Shown: positions 8,999 to 18,517 of the stretch, in pieces
Position numbering within the stretch: position 1 is the first letter of the stretch
Layout of the letters: each line of letters starts with the position of its first letter
DNA from: Streptomyces sp. HUAS CB01
Lineage (GTDB): Bacteria; Actinomycetota; Actinomycetes; Streptomycetales; Streptomycetaceae
NCBI RefSeq assembly: GCF_030406905.1
Contig: NZ_CP129137.1
Location: 6,727,501-6,791,500 of the forward strand
DNA: 64,000 nucleotides
Direction of reading: 5' to 3'
Notes under the pieces: model-generated
Seen by the model: the letters and a program-made list of their open reading frames with translations, nothing else
What the model was told of the DNA's origin: nothing
The model's database searches: none
Position numbers and translations under genes: made by a program

Positions 8999-9442
8999 AT
9001 GCTACGAAAGATCACTTTGAGCATGGCGGCTCTTCTCCTGGCAGTCACCGCTGCACCAGCTTCTGCATTGTCCGGCAGCGCGCCCCGCGTCGGCAGTCCC
9101 TATGTGGACCAGCGCGATCACTCGTGCGTCCCGAAGCGCGGCGGGGGCTGCCTGATCGGAGCGGTGGTGAAGTACTGGCACAAGAAGGGTGCTGTTCAGC
9201 GTTCGGTGAGCTGGGTCTACGCATCACGGGCCGCAACGGCCGGCGCAGCGCGCTGGCTCTACAAAGCACCGGGGCGTGGTTGGAAGGTCGGCGGCGGCTG
9301 GAAGAAGGCTGCAAACCGGGGCAGCTTCGTCGAGGCTCACTGGGGCCGCGGTGGCCACACTGGCCGGAAGGTCCCACGAGGCACCCAGGTCTGCGTTGAA
9401 TTCAAGGGCCTCACCAAGAAGGCCTGCATCAAGATGAAGTAG
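8999..9442 (+). CDS. Small secreted basic protein of unknown function
   Basis: A 147-residue protein from the ATG at 8999. A classical signal peptide covers residues 1-24 (MLRKITLSMAALLLAVTAAPASA). The mature part is strongly basic with many Lys, Arg and Gly. It has four cysteines in two close groups (SCVPKRGGGC and CVEFKGLTKKAC), suggesting disulfides outside the cell. Trp- and Gly-rich stretches (KVGGGWKKAA, HWGRGGHTGRK) recall small actinobacterial secreted proteins that bind wall polymers or act as bacteriocins, but I recognise no family. It stands alone, just before the ISL3 element at 9508. Confidence 0.7.
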   Translation: MLRKITLSMAALLLAVTAAPASALSGSAPRVGSPYVDQRDHSCVPKRGGGCLIGAVVKYWHKKGAVQRSVSWVYASRAATAGAARWLYKAPGRGWKVGGGWKKAANRGSFVEAHWGRGGHTGRKVPRGTQVCVEFKGLTKKACIKMK

Positions 9443-9507
9443 CGCACCACGCCGGTGTCGGCATCTACGGTTCTCGCAGGGACCTATGTCCGCGTACTCG
9501 TCGGAGT

Positions 9508-11238
9508 GGCCCTGGCAAGATTTTCGTAGCCGGAGATCATCTCGGCAGGACGCTCGACCAGTCCGGGTAGTGGCGGCGGAAGTGGGCGATCAGGACAACG
9601 CGGTGGCGGAGGAGTAGGACGCCGGTGCGTCCGGCCATCAGGCGTTTCTGCAGTTTGACGTCGGTGATGCGGCCTTCGTTGACGCCAGAGTTGTAAGGGG
9701 TGGTGATTCCCTGGGCGACGGCATGCCGGTCCAGGGCTCTGGCGAGGCTGGAGAGTGGGGCCAGTCCGCTGCCTGCGAGGTCGTCGAGCCAGCTCGGCAA
9801 GTGCGTCGCGTCACGGTTGTCGAGCATGGTGGCGAAGCGCCGGACAGGTCGTGGGTGGTTCTGAGTGCAGGGCAGTGCTCGAGAAGCCGGGGCAGGTGAT
9901 CGCTGATCTGCAGTGTTCGGCGGCCGGGATGGGTGGTGATCCACCGGGCGGCTTCGCGTGGGGAGGGCGGTCGCTCGTGTGGCTCGTCCAGCGGCAGGCC
10001 CCGTTGCAGGGGCGCGACGGCCATTTTCACGCGCTGGGAGCGGCCGAGGTATCCCTAGGACTGGAGTTCCTCGTGCAAGATCTTCACGCTGTGCCGTCCC
10101 TCCTCCCAGCGTTGCCCCAGGTAGTCGAGGTAGGGATCCAGCGTGGAGGGCTTGCGGGGCGGTCGGCGCATCACTTCCTGCCAGGTGCGGGCCCGGGCGT
10201 ACTTGCTCACTGTGCGGCGGTCCAGGCCGAGTTCCGGGGCCACGGAGCTGTGGCTCCGGCCGGTGCCAGGCCGAGCGTGCACGGCTTCGAACAGCCTGCG
10301 TGCGTGCCGTCCAGCACGGGAGTCAGCCGCGATGTTCTCGGCGGCTTCGTCGACGGATGTGGGACAGGTCTCGTCCACCCGGGGCAGTGCCGCGGGCAGG
10401 CAGTCGCGGTGAGCCGAGGTGATGTCCTGGACACGGCGGGAGACCCCCTGCCAGAGGTGGAAACGGTCGCTGACCTGCACTGCGTCGGGAGCGCCGGCGT
10501 GGATTCCCTGCCGGTAGGTGAGGGAGCCGTCGCGGCAGGCGACCGCAACACCCGGGTGCTCGCGGAGCCACTGACTGAGCTGTTCCGCGTCACGTCCCTG
10601 CCAGAGTGTGAGCGGGAGCCGTGTGGTGGCATCGACCAGGAGGGTGCCGTAGGTGTCGCCGTAGAGCGCGAAGTCGTCCACCCCCAGCACCCGGGGTGTC
10701 TCCAATGGCGGCAGCGGCACCCGCATCAGTTGCGACAGGACAGTGCACCGCGAGAGCGTGACGTTCAAGACCCGTAGCATCCGGGCACCGCCCCGGCCCG
10801 CCAGCACCACACCGACCGCCTCCACCAGATGCTGCAACTGCGGCGTGCGCCGCTGGTATCGTACGGTCAATCCTGGCACCTGCTCGGCGAAGGTCACCTT
10901 CGGACAGACCGAGTTCTCGCAGTACAAGCGGCGTACGGACAAGTCGATGCGCACAGGCCGGCCGCCGAGAGCAACGTCGGCGAGGCGCCGTGCGTAGCGG
11001 CTGTGGCGCCACACACTGTGCCGGCCACATCCCGGACATCCCGCCGGAACACCGGATCGCGTGCAGGCACGGACCGCCACACCAGCATGGGAGACATCAA
11101 CAGAGACGACCTACACATCGGTCAACTGCGGTAACAGGCTTGCCAGTTCAAGAGAGCACAGTCAGATGCTGCCCGCTACCCGGACTGGTCGAGCGTCCTG
11201 CCGAGATGATCTCCGGCTACGAAAATCTTGCCAGAGCC
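9508..11238 (-). mobile_element. Decayed ISL3-family element A with long terminal inverted repeats
   Basis: Ends at 9508-9570 and 11176-11238 form a 63-bp inverted repeat with one mismatch, beginning GGCCCTGGCAAGATTTTCGT. Element B at 27321 uses the same outer 20 bases. No target duplication is seen, but the DNA just outside the right end resembles the left flank of element B. Confidence 0.85.
9537..11080 (-). pseudogene. ISL3-family transposase, frameshifted
   Basis: The 5' part (11080 down to 10055) is open for 341 codons. It has Cys pairs CPGCG and CENSVCP and the DDE segment VLGVDDFALYGDTYGTLLVDA, then stops after ILHEELQS. Homology resumes in other frames (RVKMAVAPLQRGLP near 10030, then RRFATMLDNRDATHLPSWLDDL and NSGVNEGRITDVKLQKRLMAG to 9537). 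At least one nonsense and one frameshift change therefore inactivate it. The last codons (YPDWSSVLPR) lie inside the left terminal repeat. Confidence 0.88.
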
Positions 11239-11484
11239 ACGTTCACGTGTACGCCGTCACCGCCGACCGTGCCGTCGTCGTGCCACCAGGGCAGCGCGCC
11301 CCCGGGACCTTTTCCGTCGTCCCGTTCAGCGGGGAGGCAACGCGGAGTCGCAGCCGTTTGACGTGCGACGACGGAGGTCCCCCGGCTGAGGCTACGCTGT
11401 GTCACAGCACCGCCACAGCGCCTCTACTCAGGTCGCACATGTCGCATGATGGTCCCTCAGCAGCTGAACCGCTCAGGGGGGATC

Positions 11485-11976
11485 ATGCACACCCGCACCG
11501 TCGCCGCGCTCACGTTCACCGCCTGCGAGGGCACCGACACTGCTAGCAGCAAGCCCAGTAGTGTGCAGAGCGCCAACGACCAGCCGTCGGACGCCGGCAA
11601 CGCGCTCGCCACGGAAGACAAGAAGACGGCCACCCTGCCGGACATGATCGGCAAGGGCCTGCAGTCCGCCGCGCAGGACCAGGAGCATGCCGCTGGCATC
11701 TACAGCCCAACCTCGCACGACGCCCTCGGGCGCGGCCGCATGCAGGCCTTTGACGGTAACTGGGAGGTCTGCTCGCAGACCTCGACGCCCGGCGAACACC
11801 CGGCCGACACCAAGGTCGACTTCGCCACGGTCAAGCTCGAGGAGACCTGCCCCTCCACGGACGAAGGCGCCGCGCCACAGGCTGCCGGATCGATCATGCC
11901 CGACTTCACCAGCAAGTCCGTGAAGGTCGCCCTCCAGGCCCTGGACAGCTCGACGAGCATCACCGTCGCGCCGTGA
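11485..11976 (+). CDS. Putative lipoprotein with PASTA-like domain
   Basis: A 163-residue protein from the ATG at 11485, preceded by GGGGGGA. The N-terminus, MHTRTVAALTFTAC, looks like a shortened lipoprotein signal. The lipobox Cys follows an unusually short hydrophobic stretch, so export may be impaired or part of the signal was deleted. A Ser/Asp-rich linker leads to LPDMIGKGLQSAAQDQEHAAG, which matches the start of PASTA-like repeats found in Streptomyces lipoproteins. Two further Cys (WEVCSQT, EETCPS) may pair. Its stop codon overlaps the GTG of the GTPase gene (GTGA at 11973), so the two are likely translationally coupled, an unusual pairing. Confidence 0.75.
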   Translation: MHTRTVAALTFTACEGTDTASSKPSSVQSANDQPSDAGNALATEDKKTATLPDMIGKGLQSAAQDQEHAAGIYSPTSHDALGRGRMQAFDGNWEVCSQTSTPGEHPADTKVDFATVKLEETCPSTDEGAAPQAAGSIMPDFTSKSVKVALQALDSSTSITVAP

Positions 11977-14900
11977 CCGGTCTGCCAGCGGAAAGCGATG
12001 ACGAGTTGACGACAGAGGCGGTGTCGCTCGAGGAGGCCGTTCGATCGGCCGTCGAGCAGGGACACGCGGAACTGACGCGCCTGGATGACATAACGGACGA
12101 CCTGATCGGCGCATTTACGCAAGGACAGTGCGTCGCGCCGTCCTCGTCTGGCTTGATCATCCGACTGGACGAATTCACTCGTGGGTTCCCGGGGGAACTG
12201 CGACGTCATCTCGATCGTGAGCGTGAGTCGCTCGGGTGGTTCAACATCGTGTTCTTCGGACGCACCGGCGTCGGAAAGAGCACCCTGCTGTCGGCGTTCG
12301 GACAGCTCGACGGGGAGTATGTCTCACCGGGTGTCAGCGATTGGACCACCGAGGTGCGTCCAATCGAGTGGCGGGATTGCCGACTGTTCGACACACCCGG
12401 GATTAACGGCTGGGGACGGACCGAGAGCCGCGACGAGCTCGAGGCCAAGGCCCGTGAGGCAGTCGAGATCGCTGACATCGTGCTTCTGTGCTTCGACAGC
12501 CAGTCTCAGCAGGAGATGGAGTTCGAGAAGATCGCCGCCTGGATCCGTGACCACGGAAAGCCGGTGGTGGCTGTCCTGAACGTCCGTAACTCGCGCTGGC
12601 ACCACCCCGCGAAAGTTCCCGAGGCCGGCCGCAGGAATCTGTCCGAATCGGTTCGCCAGCACGCCGATAACATTCGGACCCAGCTTGTACAGATCGGGTT
12701 GCCCGACACCCCGGTCGTCGCGATCCACAGCCGACGGGCCTTGTTGGCGCGCGCCACGACTCCCTTCCGTGGACCCGCCTCGGAGGCCTTCCACCTTGAA
12801 CGCGAGGAATTCGGGTCGGACTACCACGATCGTTGGTCGAACTTCGGGACGCTGGAGCACCTAATAGCCACCTCGATCGCGGAAGGCAGCGCCGATCTCC
12901 GGTTGACCGCGCTGCGCGAGGACATCCGATCACGGTGCCGTCGAGGGGTCGGCGAACTCGAAGACCTGGCGGTTGAGATAGAGCAGGAAGCGGAATCCCT
13001 CGAACGCAAGGTCGAGTCGCTATTCGCCGTGTTGGGCTATCCGGAAGATGCCGAACGTGCCAAGTGGCTGCACGATGCGGCTCTCAGCGCGGATCTGGTC
13101 GACATGTCCGAGCGGGCGCGGGGCCGCCCGTACACGTTGCCGGTCAAAGGGGCATTGGACCGCTTCGTCCGGCACGTCGCTGCTTCGCACCTTGCGGGAT
13201 GTCGCCGACAGGCGAAGGCCAACGCGGATGATCTGATCCGGAGGGCATTCGACGAGCAGACTGCGATCGAGGAGTCGAAGTTTGCGGAGGTTGTTTTCGA
13301 TCAAGGTGCCATTTCCGCTGCGGTGGGGGCTGTTTGGGTGGGTCGCCGGGCGTTCCTGCAGCGTGAGCTTGAAGTCGCGGTGGACCATGAGTCCCCAGAC
13401 AACGTGGCGGCGGTATGGCACGCCGCGGTGATCCTTGGCGACGAGGGCGGCGGTGGGGCGGGTGATGTTGTCAGGGGCGCGGGCATCGCGGTGGGTGCGG
13501 GCGCCCTTGCGGTACCCGCGTTGGCCCTCTTTTGGAACCCCGCAGGTTGGGTACTCGGCGTAGCTGCCGCGGGCGTCGGGGTCGTGGGACAGCTCCAGCA
13601 GCATTTCGGCAAGAAGATGAGCCAGCAGGCGTCGAAGCAAGCACGAAAAGCGAAGGCTCAGGCATTTGCAGACTGCCATCGTGCTGTGGATCAGACGTTC
13701 GTCGAGTATGAGGATGCCCTCGTCCGCGACAGCCGGGAAGCGGCGTGGTCGTTGTTGGCTCCTGCGGTCGGCGAGTCGCTCCGCGCTGCGATCGAGCTTC
13801 GCATGGCGCGCGGCCGGATCGTGCGGTTGATCGACAGCCTGCAGACCTACGCCGGTTCGATTAAGCCCGCACCCGCTGTGACCGGCGTCCTGCTGCGGGC
13901 GCAGCGTCGGATGGGAGGATCCCCGGCCGAGGTGACCCGGGCCTTGTTGGGCGAGGACTGGCTCGAGTCTGGCGTGGACCACCAGTCGGCACAGATCGGC
14001 CATGCCGTTCATGAGGCGTACTCGAGTCGCCGCGAGGAGGACCGCAGCCGGCTGACGCGCGCAATAGCTGCGGCGTGGAGCGAACCGTCGACGGCGAACA
14101 TCCACTCGTGGCGAGACGACCTCGAGGACGCGGCCCGACGCGACCCGGCACTGTTCGATATCGCACGAACCTTCTGGCGCGTCGCCGGGGCAAGGCCAGC
14201 TCTCGTCGTTCTCGGTGACTACAACTCGGGAAAGTCGTCGTTGATCCGTCGGATCATGGTGGACAGCGGCCAGCAACCGCATGCAGCGTTCGACATCCGG
14301 GCGTTGCCCGCGACCGCAGCCGCGATCCGCTACCAGTTGCCCCGGTTCGATCTCGTGGACACACCGGGCTTGCAGAGTGGACATGACGAGCACGACACCA
14401 CCGCATTCGAGGCGATCTCCGAGGCTGCTCTCGTGTTCGTCGTCGTCCACATCAATCTGCTGGTGGGCAACACCTCGATATTGGAAGAGCTCTCGCGTGG
14501 CTCGGAGATGATTGCCACAAAAGGCGGGCGGATGCTGTTCCTCGTCAATCGGTGCGACGAACTGGGCGTGGATCCGCTGACTGAACCCGAGGCATTTCTC
14601 AACCTGCAGGACCGCAAAGGTGAGGAACTGCATGCAGCGTTCGCCGTTCGTTCCATCGAAGTCGATATCGACAGGATCCACTGCTTGTCCGGCGATCCGT
14701 TCGGCCTGGTGGGAGGGGACGCAACGGCAGAACCCGGTGATTTCGACGAGAATCGGCTGTGGGACGGCGTGGCCGCATTGACCAGCGTCATGTCAGGTCT
14801 CTCCGACAAGCAGCTGTCCGCTGCGGCGTCGGCGGCCGCCTTTGATGGGGCGGTCACCGGTCTCAAGCGTCGCCAGCACACGCTTCACCAGGTGCAGGTC

Positions 14901-15782
14901 GACGGTACGAAAGAGCTGCGTCGCTCGGAGCCGGTGATCGCTACCCTCCGGGCTGCCGTGAACGACGCCGTGGTCCTCGAAGGTTCACTGCGAGAGGACG
15001 CCCGCCGTGTGGTGGACCGCCACGTGGTAGCGGCGAAATCCGCAGTCGTGAAACTCGATCGGAAGGACGGCCAGCAGCTGGAGAACCTCGCCGACTCCTG
15101 GTGGAAGGCTCCGCAGTTCGAAGCTGATCTCGAACGGTACCTTGCCGACGCAACGCGCAAACTGGACGAGTGGTACAGCGACCACATATCGGCAATCGGA
15201 CGCGAGATGCGCGCTGCTGAGTTCCGGGTGACACCCGAGTTCGCGGCAGAATTCAAGGCCCAGGGCACCGCCTGGTACGAGGATCTGACCCAGGGTGCCG
15301 GCAACGTCGCAGGAGCCGCGGCGCCGCTTGCGAAAGCCCTTGGGAATCGGAACGCGGTCTACGCGATCGGCAAGCAGTTTGGCCACAAGTTCAAGCCATG
15401 GGGTGCGGTGAAGGGAGGCGCCAAGGTTGCCAAGGTCGGGTTCGTCCTCGGGGTCGTCGCTGCCGCCGTGGATGCCGCGGCGATGGCCAATGACATCCAA
15501 AAGGCTGGGAAACACAAGCACCAGCAGGAGTCGGCATTGCAAGTGATTGACGAAGCGGCTGCGGGGATCGTCGAACAGATCATGCACGGTGAGCAGGGGG
15601 AGGGTCCCGTCGGATACCTCGAACAGCAGACCAAGGAGCTCGAAGCACTGCTCGACGAGCACCTCGATTTCGAATCGTCGATCAGGGAACGGATGGACTC
15701 GACGAAAGCGCAGGCCGAGGTAGTCGGGGCCTTGATCGCGGCTGCGGACGAATTGATCGGCACACCAGAGGGGAACGAGTGA
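11973..15782 (+). CDS. Giant dynamin-like protein with two GTPase domains
   Basis: A 1269-residue protein. GTPase 1 has a P-loop GRTGVGKS (96-103) and DTPG (140-143); the specificity motif reads LNVRNSR, not NKxD. GTPase 2 has GDYNSGKS (748-755), DTPG (796-799) and NRCD (859-862). Long helical stalk regions surround both. Hydrophobic stretches near 505-545 (GAGALAVPALALFWNPAGW) and about 1150-1172 (VGFVLGVVAAAVDAAAMA) could insert in membrane, as the paddles of bacterial dynamin-like proteins do. Known bacterial dynamin-like proteins remodel or fuse membranes, and some defend against phage. The GTG start overlaps the lipoprotein stop. The next gene overlaps by four bases and encodes a third GTPase, so heteromeric assembly is plausible. 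The domain calls are firm; the role is inferred. Confidence 0.88.
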   Translation: MTGLPAESDDELTTEAVSLEEAVRSAVEQGHAELTRLDDITDDLIGAFTQGQCVAPSSSGLIIRLDEFTRGFPGELRRHLDRERESLGWFNIVFFGRTGVGKSTLLSAFGQLDGEYVSPGVSDWTTEVRPIEWRDCRLFDTPGINGWGRTESRDELEAKAREAVEIADIVLLCFDSQSQQEMEFEKIAAWIRDHGKPVVAVLNVRNSRWHHPAKVPEAGRRNLSESVRQHADNIRTQLVQIGLPDTPVVAIHSRRALLARATTPFRGPASEAFHLEREEFGSDYHDRWSNFGTLEHLIATSIAEGSADLRLTALREDIRSRCRRGVGELEDLAVEIEQEAESLERKVESLFAVLGYPEDAERAKWLHDAALSADLVDMSERARGRPYTLPVKGALDRFVRHVAASHLAGCRRQAKANADDLIRRAFDEQTAIEESKFAEVVFDQGAISAAVGAVWVGRRAFLQRELEVAVDHESPDNVAAVWHAAVILGDEGGGGAGDVVRGAGIAVGAGALAVPALALFWNPAGWVLGVAAAGVGVVGQLQQHFGKKMSQQASKQARKAKAQAFADCHRAVDQTFVEYEDALVRDSREAAWSLLAPAVGESLRAAIELRMARGRIVRLIDSLQTYAGSIKPAPAVTGVLLRAQRRMGGSPAEVTRALLGEDWLESGVDHQSAQIGHAVHEAYSSRREEDRSRLTRAIAAAWSEPSTANIHSWRDDLEDAARRDPALFDIARTFWRVAGARPALVVLGDYNSGKSSLIRRIMVDSGQQPHAAFDIRALPATAAAIRYQLPRFDLVDTPGLQSGHDEHDTTAFEAISEAALVFVVVHINLLVGNTSILEELSRGSEMIATKGGRMLFLVNRCDELGVDPLTEPEAFLNLQDRKGEELHAAFAVRSIEVDIDRIHCLSGDPFGLVGGDATAEPGDFDENRLWDGVAALTSVMSGLSDKQLSAAASAAAFDGAVTGLKRRQHTLHQVQVDGTKELRRSEPVIATLRAAVNDAVVLEGSLREDARRVVDRHVVAAKSAVVKLDRKDGQQLENLADSWWKAPQFEADLERYLADATRKLDEWYSDHISAIGREMRAAEFRVTPEFAAEFKAQGTAWYEDLTQGAGNVAGAAAPLAKALGNRNAVYAIGKQFGHKFKPWGAVKGGAKVAKVGFVLGVVAAAVDAAAMANDIQKAGKHKHQQESALQVIDEAAAGIVEQIMHGEQGEGPVGYLEQQTKELEALLDEHLDFESSIRERMDSTKAQAEVVGALIAAADELIGTPEGNE

Positions 15783-17398
15783 CAGTGGTCGACATCGATG
15801 CAGTGCGGGACTGGCTGGGGCGACTTCCAGGCGGATCGTTGGTCGAGCAGTACGTCGACGACTGGGACGCGTTCGAGAAGCTGGACAGACCGGTAGTGAC
15901 CCTCTTCGGGTCCTACAACACCGGCAAGAGTTCCCTGCTCCGCCGGTTGCTCGTCGATTCGGGCGGCGATGTCCCCGGCTGGCTCACGATCAGCGCACGC
16001 CACGAAACCTTCGAGGTCAACGACGCCGAGGTCGGTGGGTGCATCATCCGCGATACTCCCGGATTCGCGGTGGATGCGTCCGACATTCGTGCACAGAACA
16101 ATTCGCGCCGAGCGATGGCGGCGGCCGGACTCACGGACGTCTGCATCGTGGTACTGACTCCGCAGTTGGCGACCGCCGAACGCGACGTGCTTCACAAGCT
16201 GTTCACGCAGGGATGGCCGGTGGGGGCGATGTGGTTCGTCATCTCGCGGTTCGATGAGGCGGGTGTGGACGCAGGGTACGACCTCGCGGAGTACCGGCAA
16301 CTGAGTGATCGCAAGGTCCGCGAGTTGCGGCAACTGTTTGAATTGGACGACAGGACACAGATATTCGTTGTCTCGCAGGACCCGTTCCAGACGGCCGGGC
16401 CGGACACAGATCTCAGCCGAGAGACCTGGGATGACTTCCGTGGCTGGGACGGCATGAGGGACCTCGCGGATGCTTTCGAGGCGGTGTCCCCGTCGGCACT
16501 GCCCGGATGGCGGCATGCGGCCGGGCAACGGTACTGGACAGCGGTCCTGGACGAAACCGTGACCGAACTGCGGAGGCAACTGTCGGACTACACGGCACGT
16601 GCCGAAGTAGCTGCCAGTGGCGTCGCTCGCCGCGACGTATGGGGGAGCGAACTCGACACTCTCGATCGGGCCGCCCAAGCCAGCCTCGACGGTCTCGTCG
16701 AGGAGGTGATGCGGCGGTCGTGGGAGCCGAGTTCCGGCGCCGATGAACTTCAGGCCGAGATTCAGCGCACGCTCGACGAGTGGTTCACCAAGCACGAGGT
16801 CCGCCTCCAGCGGTTGCAGCAGTCGATCCGCAAGACCAAGGAGCGAGAGCGCGCCCGACCTTCCTGGGCCGGCTTTGCTTCGCTGGTCGCGACACTCGGG
16901 TCCGGGGAGGATGCCTCCACGACCCCGGCAGGGCCCGGCGGTGCCGCAGAACATGTCGAGACGGTCGGGACCATGGTGATCGGTATGTTGAAGGCCGCGA
17001 ACAACGCACCCGGGCCGATCGCAGGCGGGAAGGCCGGTTCGGCGAAGGCGGCTCGGGACCTGGGACGGCCCATCGGCATCGCCGAAGCTGCGCTTCCCCT
17101 TGCCGTCTACCTGGCGAAAGTCGTCGATGAGCAGAGAACGGATCGCGCGCGCCAGAACCAGGACAAGGTGGCGGCCGAGAAGCGACAACAAGCCGTCACT
17201 GAGTGCACGCAGCGCACTCGCGACACCTGGCAGCCGTTCGTCGACGACGTGCGTGAAGCGATCGTCGCGGAGACGAGAGACCAGGTCGACCTCGACGCGA
17301 GCCTGCGCCAACTCGTCGAGCAACTGCAAGAAGCTGTGGCGGAAGGCGAGGGTCTCTTTCGAGCGGGTACCGTGCCGCTGCTCGAGTCAGACGCGTAA
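15779..17398 (+). CDS. Dynamin-like GTPase, partner of the preceding gene
   Basis: A 539-residue protein with a GTGA overlap to the upstream gene, which is strong evidence for an operon. The GTPase domain has P-loop GSYNTGKS (44-51) and DTPG (92-95), and ISRFDEAG takes the place of the NKxD specificity motif. The P-loop form (xSYNTGKSS) is closest to GTPase 2 of the upstream protein (DYNSGKSS), so one likely arose from the other. The C-terminal half is helical, with coiled-coil character (LQRLQQSIRKTKERERAR), a weakly hydrophobic stretch near AEAALPLAVYLAKVVDE, and an acidic end. Probable partner subunit in a membrane-acting GTPase pair. Confidence 0.88.
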   Translation: MTVVDIDAVRDWLGRLPGGSLVEQYVDDWDAFEKLDRPVVTLFGSYNTGKSSLLRRLLVDSGGDVPGWLTISARHETFEVNDAEVGGCIIRDTPGFAVDASDIRAQNNSRRAMAAAGLTDVCIVVLTPQLATAERDVLHKLFTQGWPVGAMWFVISRFDEAGVDAGYDLAEYRQLSDRKVRELRQLFELDDRTQIFVVSQDPFQTAGPDTDLSRETWDDFRGWDGMRDLADAFEAVSPSALPGWRHAAGQRYWTAVLDETVTELRRQLSDYTARAEVAASGVARRDVWGSELDTLDRAAQASLDGLVEEVMRRSWEPSSGADELQAEIQRTLDEWFTKHEVRLQRLQQSIRKTKERERARPSWAGFASLVATLGSGEDASTTPAGPGGAAEHVETVGTMVIGMLKAANNAPGPIAGGKAGSAKAARDLGRPIGIAEAALPLAVYLAKVVDEQRTDRARQNQDKVAAEKRQQAVTECTQRTRDTWQPFVDDVREAIVAETRDQVDLDASLRQLVEQLQEAVAEGEGLFRAGTVPLLESDA

Positions 17399-17401
17399 GC
17401 G

Positions 17402-17424
17402 AGTCGGGCCACTGCGGCCCGACT
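17402..17424. terminator. Hairpin between convergent genes
   Basis: A 9-bp perfect stem (17402-17410 with 17416-17424) with a five-base loop lies just after the GTPase stop. It faces the 3' end of the convergent gene at 17521 and could end transcription from the left. Confidence 0.6.
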
Positions 17425-17520
17425 TCAGGGAACAGGTCATTAGCGGGTCTTCGAAGTTGGTGGGGGTGCGGCACGCGGGATGCTCCTCCGCGTCGGACCC
17501 CCGCCGCTCCAGGAAGCGAA

Positions 17521-18213
17521 TTACGTGCCGCGCTGGTAGAGCCAGATGGCGTGATCCAGTTCCCAGGGAGTGCAGCCGATGATCTGCGCTGCAGCAGTCA
17601 GCAGTGTGCGGGCCTCAGACACGCCCATAGGACGCTTCAGAACGTGGGCCACCCAGTTCAGAACCATACGGTCCGGCTTGATGCCCGTGTCGTCGCCGGC
17701 GAGCATCCACAAGTAGCTGAGCCGGACCCCGTGGGCGCCATGGCCCGGCACCTGGGCCAGCGCCTTCTCAACCCTGGCGAGGCGATTGTCGTCGGCAAGC
17801 AGCTTCTCAACGTCGATGAGGAGATCCACGCCATGGTCCACGAGGATCCGCGCATAGTCCACGGCCGCCTCGACCTTGAGGATCCCGCCCCTCGGAGACG
17901 TGCGCCCATAGTTGTCGAGGACGGCGGCCAGGGCGTCCATGTCCGCAGCACACTCCGCGAACCGGGACAGCGGCTCCTCTTCACCCGGGTGCTCGGTGCC
18001 GCGCGGGTACAGCCGTTGCTCAAGTCCCACATGATCGGCGTATCTGTGACACACGTTCACGACGCCTGCGTAATGGGCGTTGATCGAGAAGACCGCGTCG
18101 AGCACACACAGCGATAGATGAGCCCACCGCTTCAGCCCGGACTCCGGTCCGCACCGGACGATGTCCAGCCTCTTGGCGGCCATGACGACCACCTTGATGT
18201 CCTGTTCCTCCAC
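17521..18213 (-). CDS. Helical protein of unknown function
   Basis: A 230-residue protein. I took the GTG at 18213 because AGGGGGAGC sits at good distance upstream; the frame extends further 5' without a comparable site. The C-terminal part (RLSYLWMLAGDDTGIKPDRMVLNWVAHV, then AAQIIGCTPWELDHAIWLYQRG) matches a recurrent Streptomyces family of uncharacterised proteins. The KPDRM and TPWELDHAIW signatures recall the helical helix-hairpin-helix fold of base-excision glycosylases of the EndoIII type, but I see no iron-sulfur cysteines or catalytic Lys. It lies between two defence-like operons, convergent with the GTPase genes and in the same direction as the EACC1-caspase pair. Confidence 0.7.
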   Translation of the reverse strand: MEEQDIKVVVMAAKRLDIVRCGPESGLKRWAHLSLCVLDAVFSINAHYAGVVNVCHRYADHVGLEQRLYPRGTEHPGEEEPLSRFAECAADMDALAAVLDNYGRTSPRGGILKVEAAVDYARILVDHGVDLLIDVEKLLADDNRLARVEKALAQVPGHGAHGVRLSYLWMLAGDDTGIKPDRMVLNWVAHVLKRPMGVSEARTLLTAAAQIIGCTPWELDHAIWLYQRGT

Positions 18214-18517
18214 GTTGCTCCCCCTGGTCAGTTCCCCTACCGGTGCCGGCCGACTCGTCCGGCACTTCACGGCGGCGTGTCATGCACTCGCGCGGACCGG
18301 GAGCCAGTCTCGACTGAGCCCTCTACACCGCCCGCGCCCTGTACCAGGCGTGCGGACAGCGACGGCTACGCCCCCGAGCAGCAGCGCCGAGGAACGCCCG
18401 CTCCGCACGCGGCTTCGCGGAAGACGGTGCCTGCCGTGCCGGACCGCAGAACGCGGAACCTGCCGCACGTCGGCAGGACAGTTGAATCCCCATTGGGTGC
18501 GATGTGATCGGTCACGG
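18214..18517. other. Intergenic, no gene recognised
   Basis: Three hundred bases between the 3' end of the metacaspase gene and the start of the 230-residue gene. I see no convincing reading frame or strong hairpin. Confidence 0.55.

Noticed and set aside
9508..11238. Fold-back duplication of the ISL3 3' end
   Set aside because: Element B has the same kind of 61-bp terminal repeats ending at its transposase stop, so the 63-bp repeat of element A is simply its normal long terminal inverted repeat.
13020..14681. Minus-strand 553-codon frame inside the GTPase gene
   Set aside because: Antisense of a gene with clear GTPase motifs; no recognisable protein features.
17521..18213. Functional DNA glycosylase
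   Set aside because: The helical pattern is similar, but there is no catalytic Lys/Asp motif or iron-sulfur cluster.
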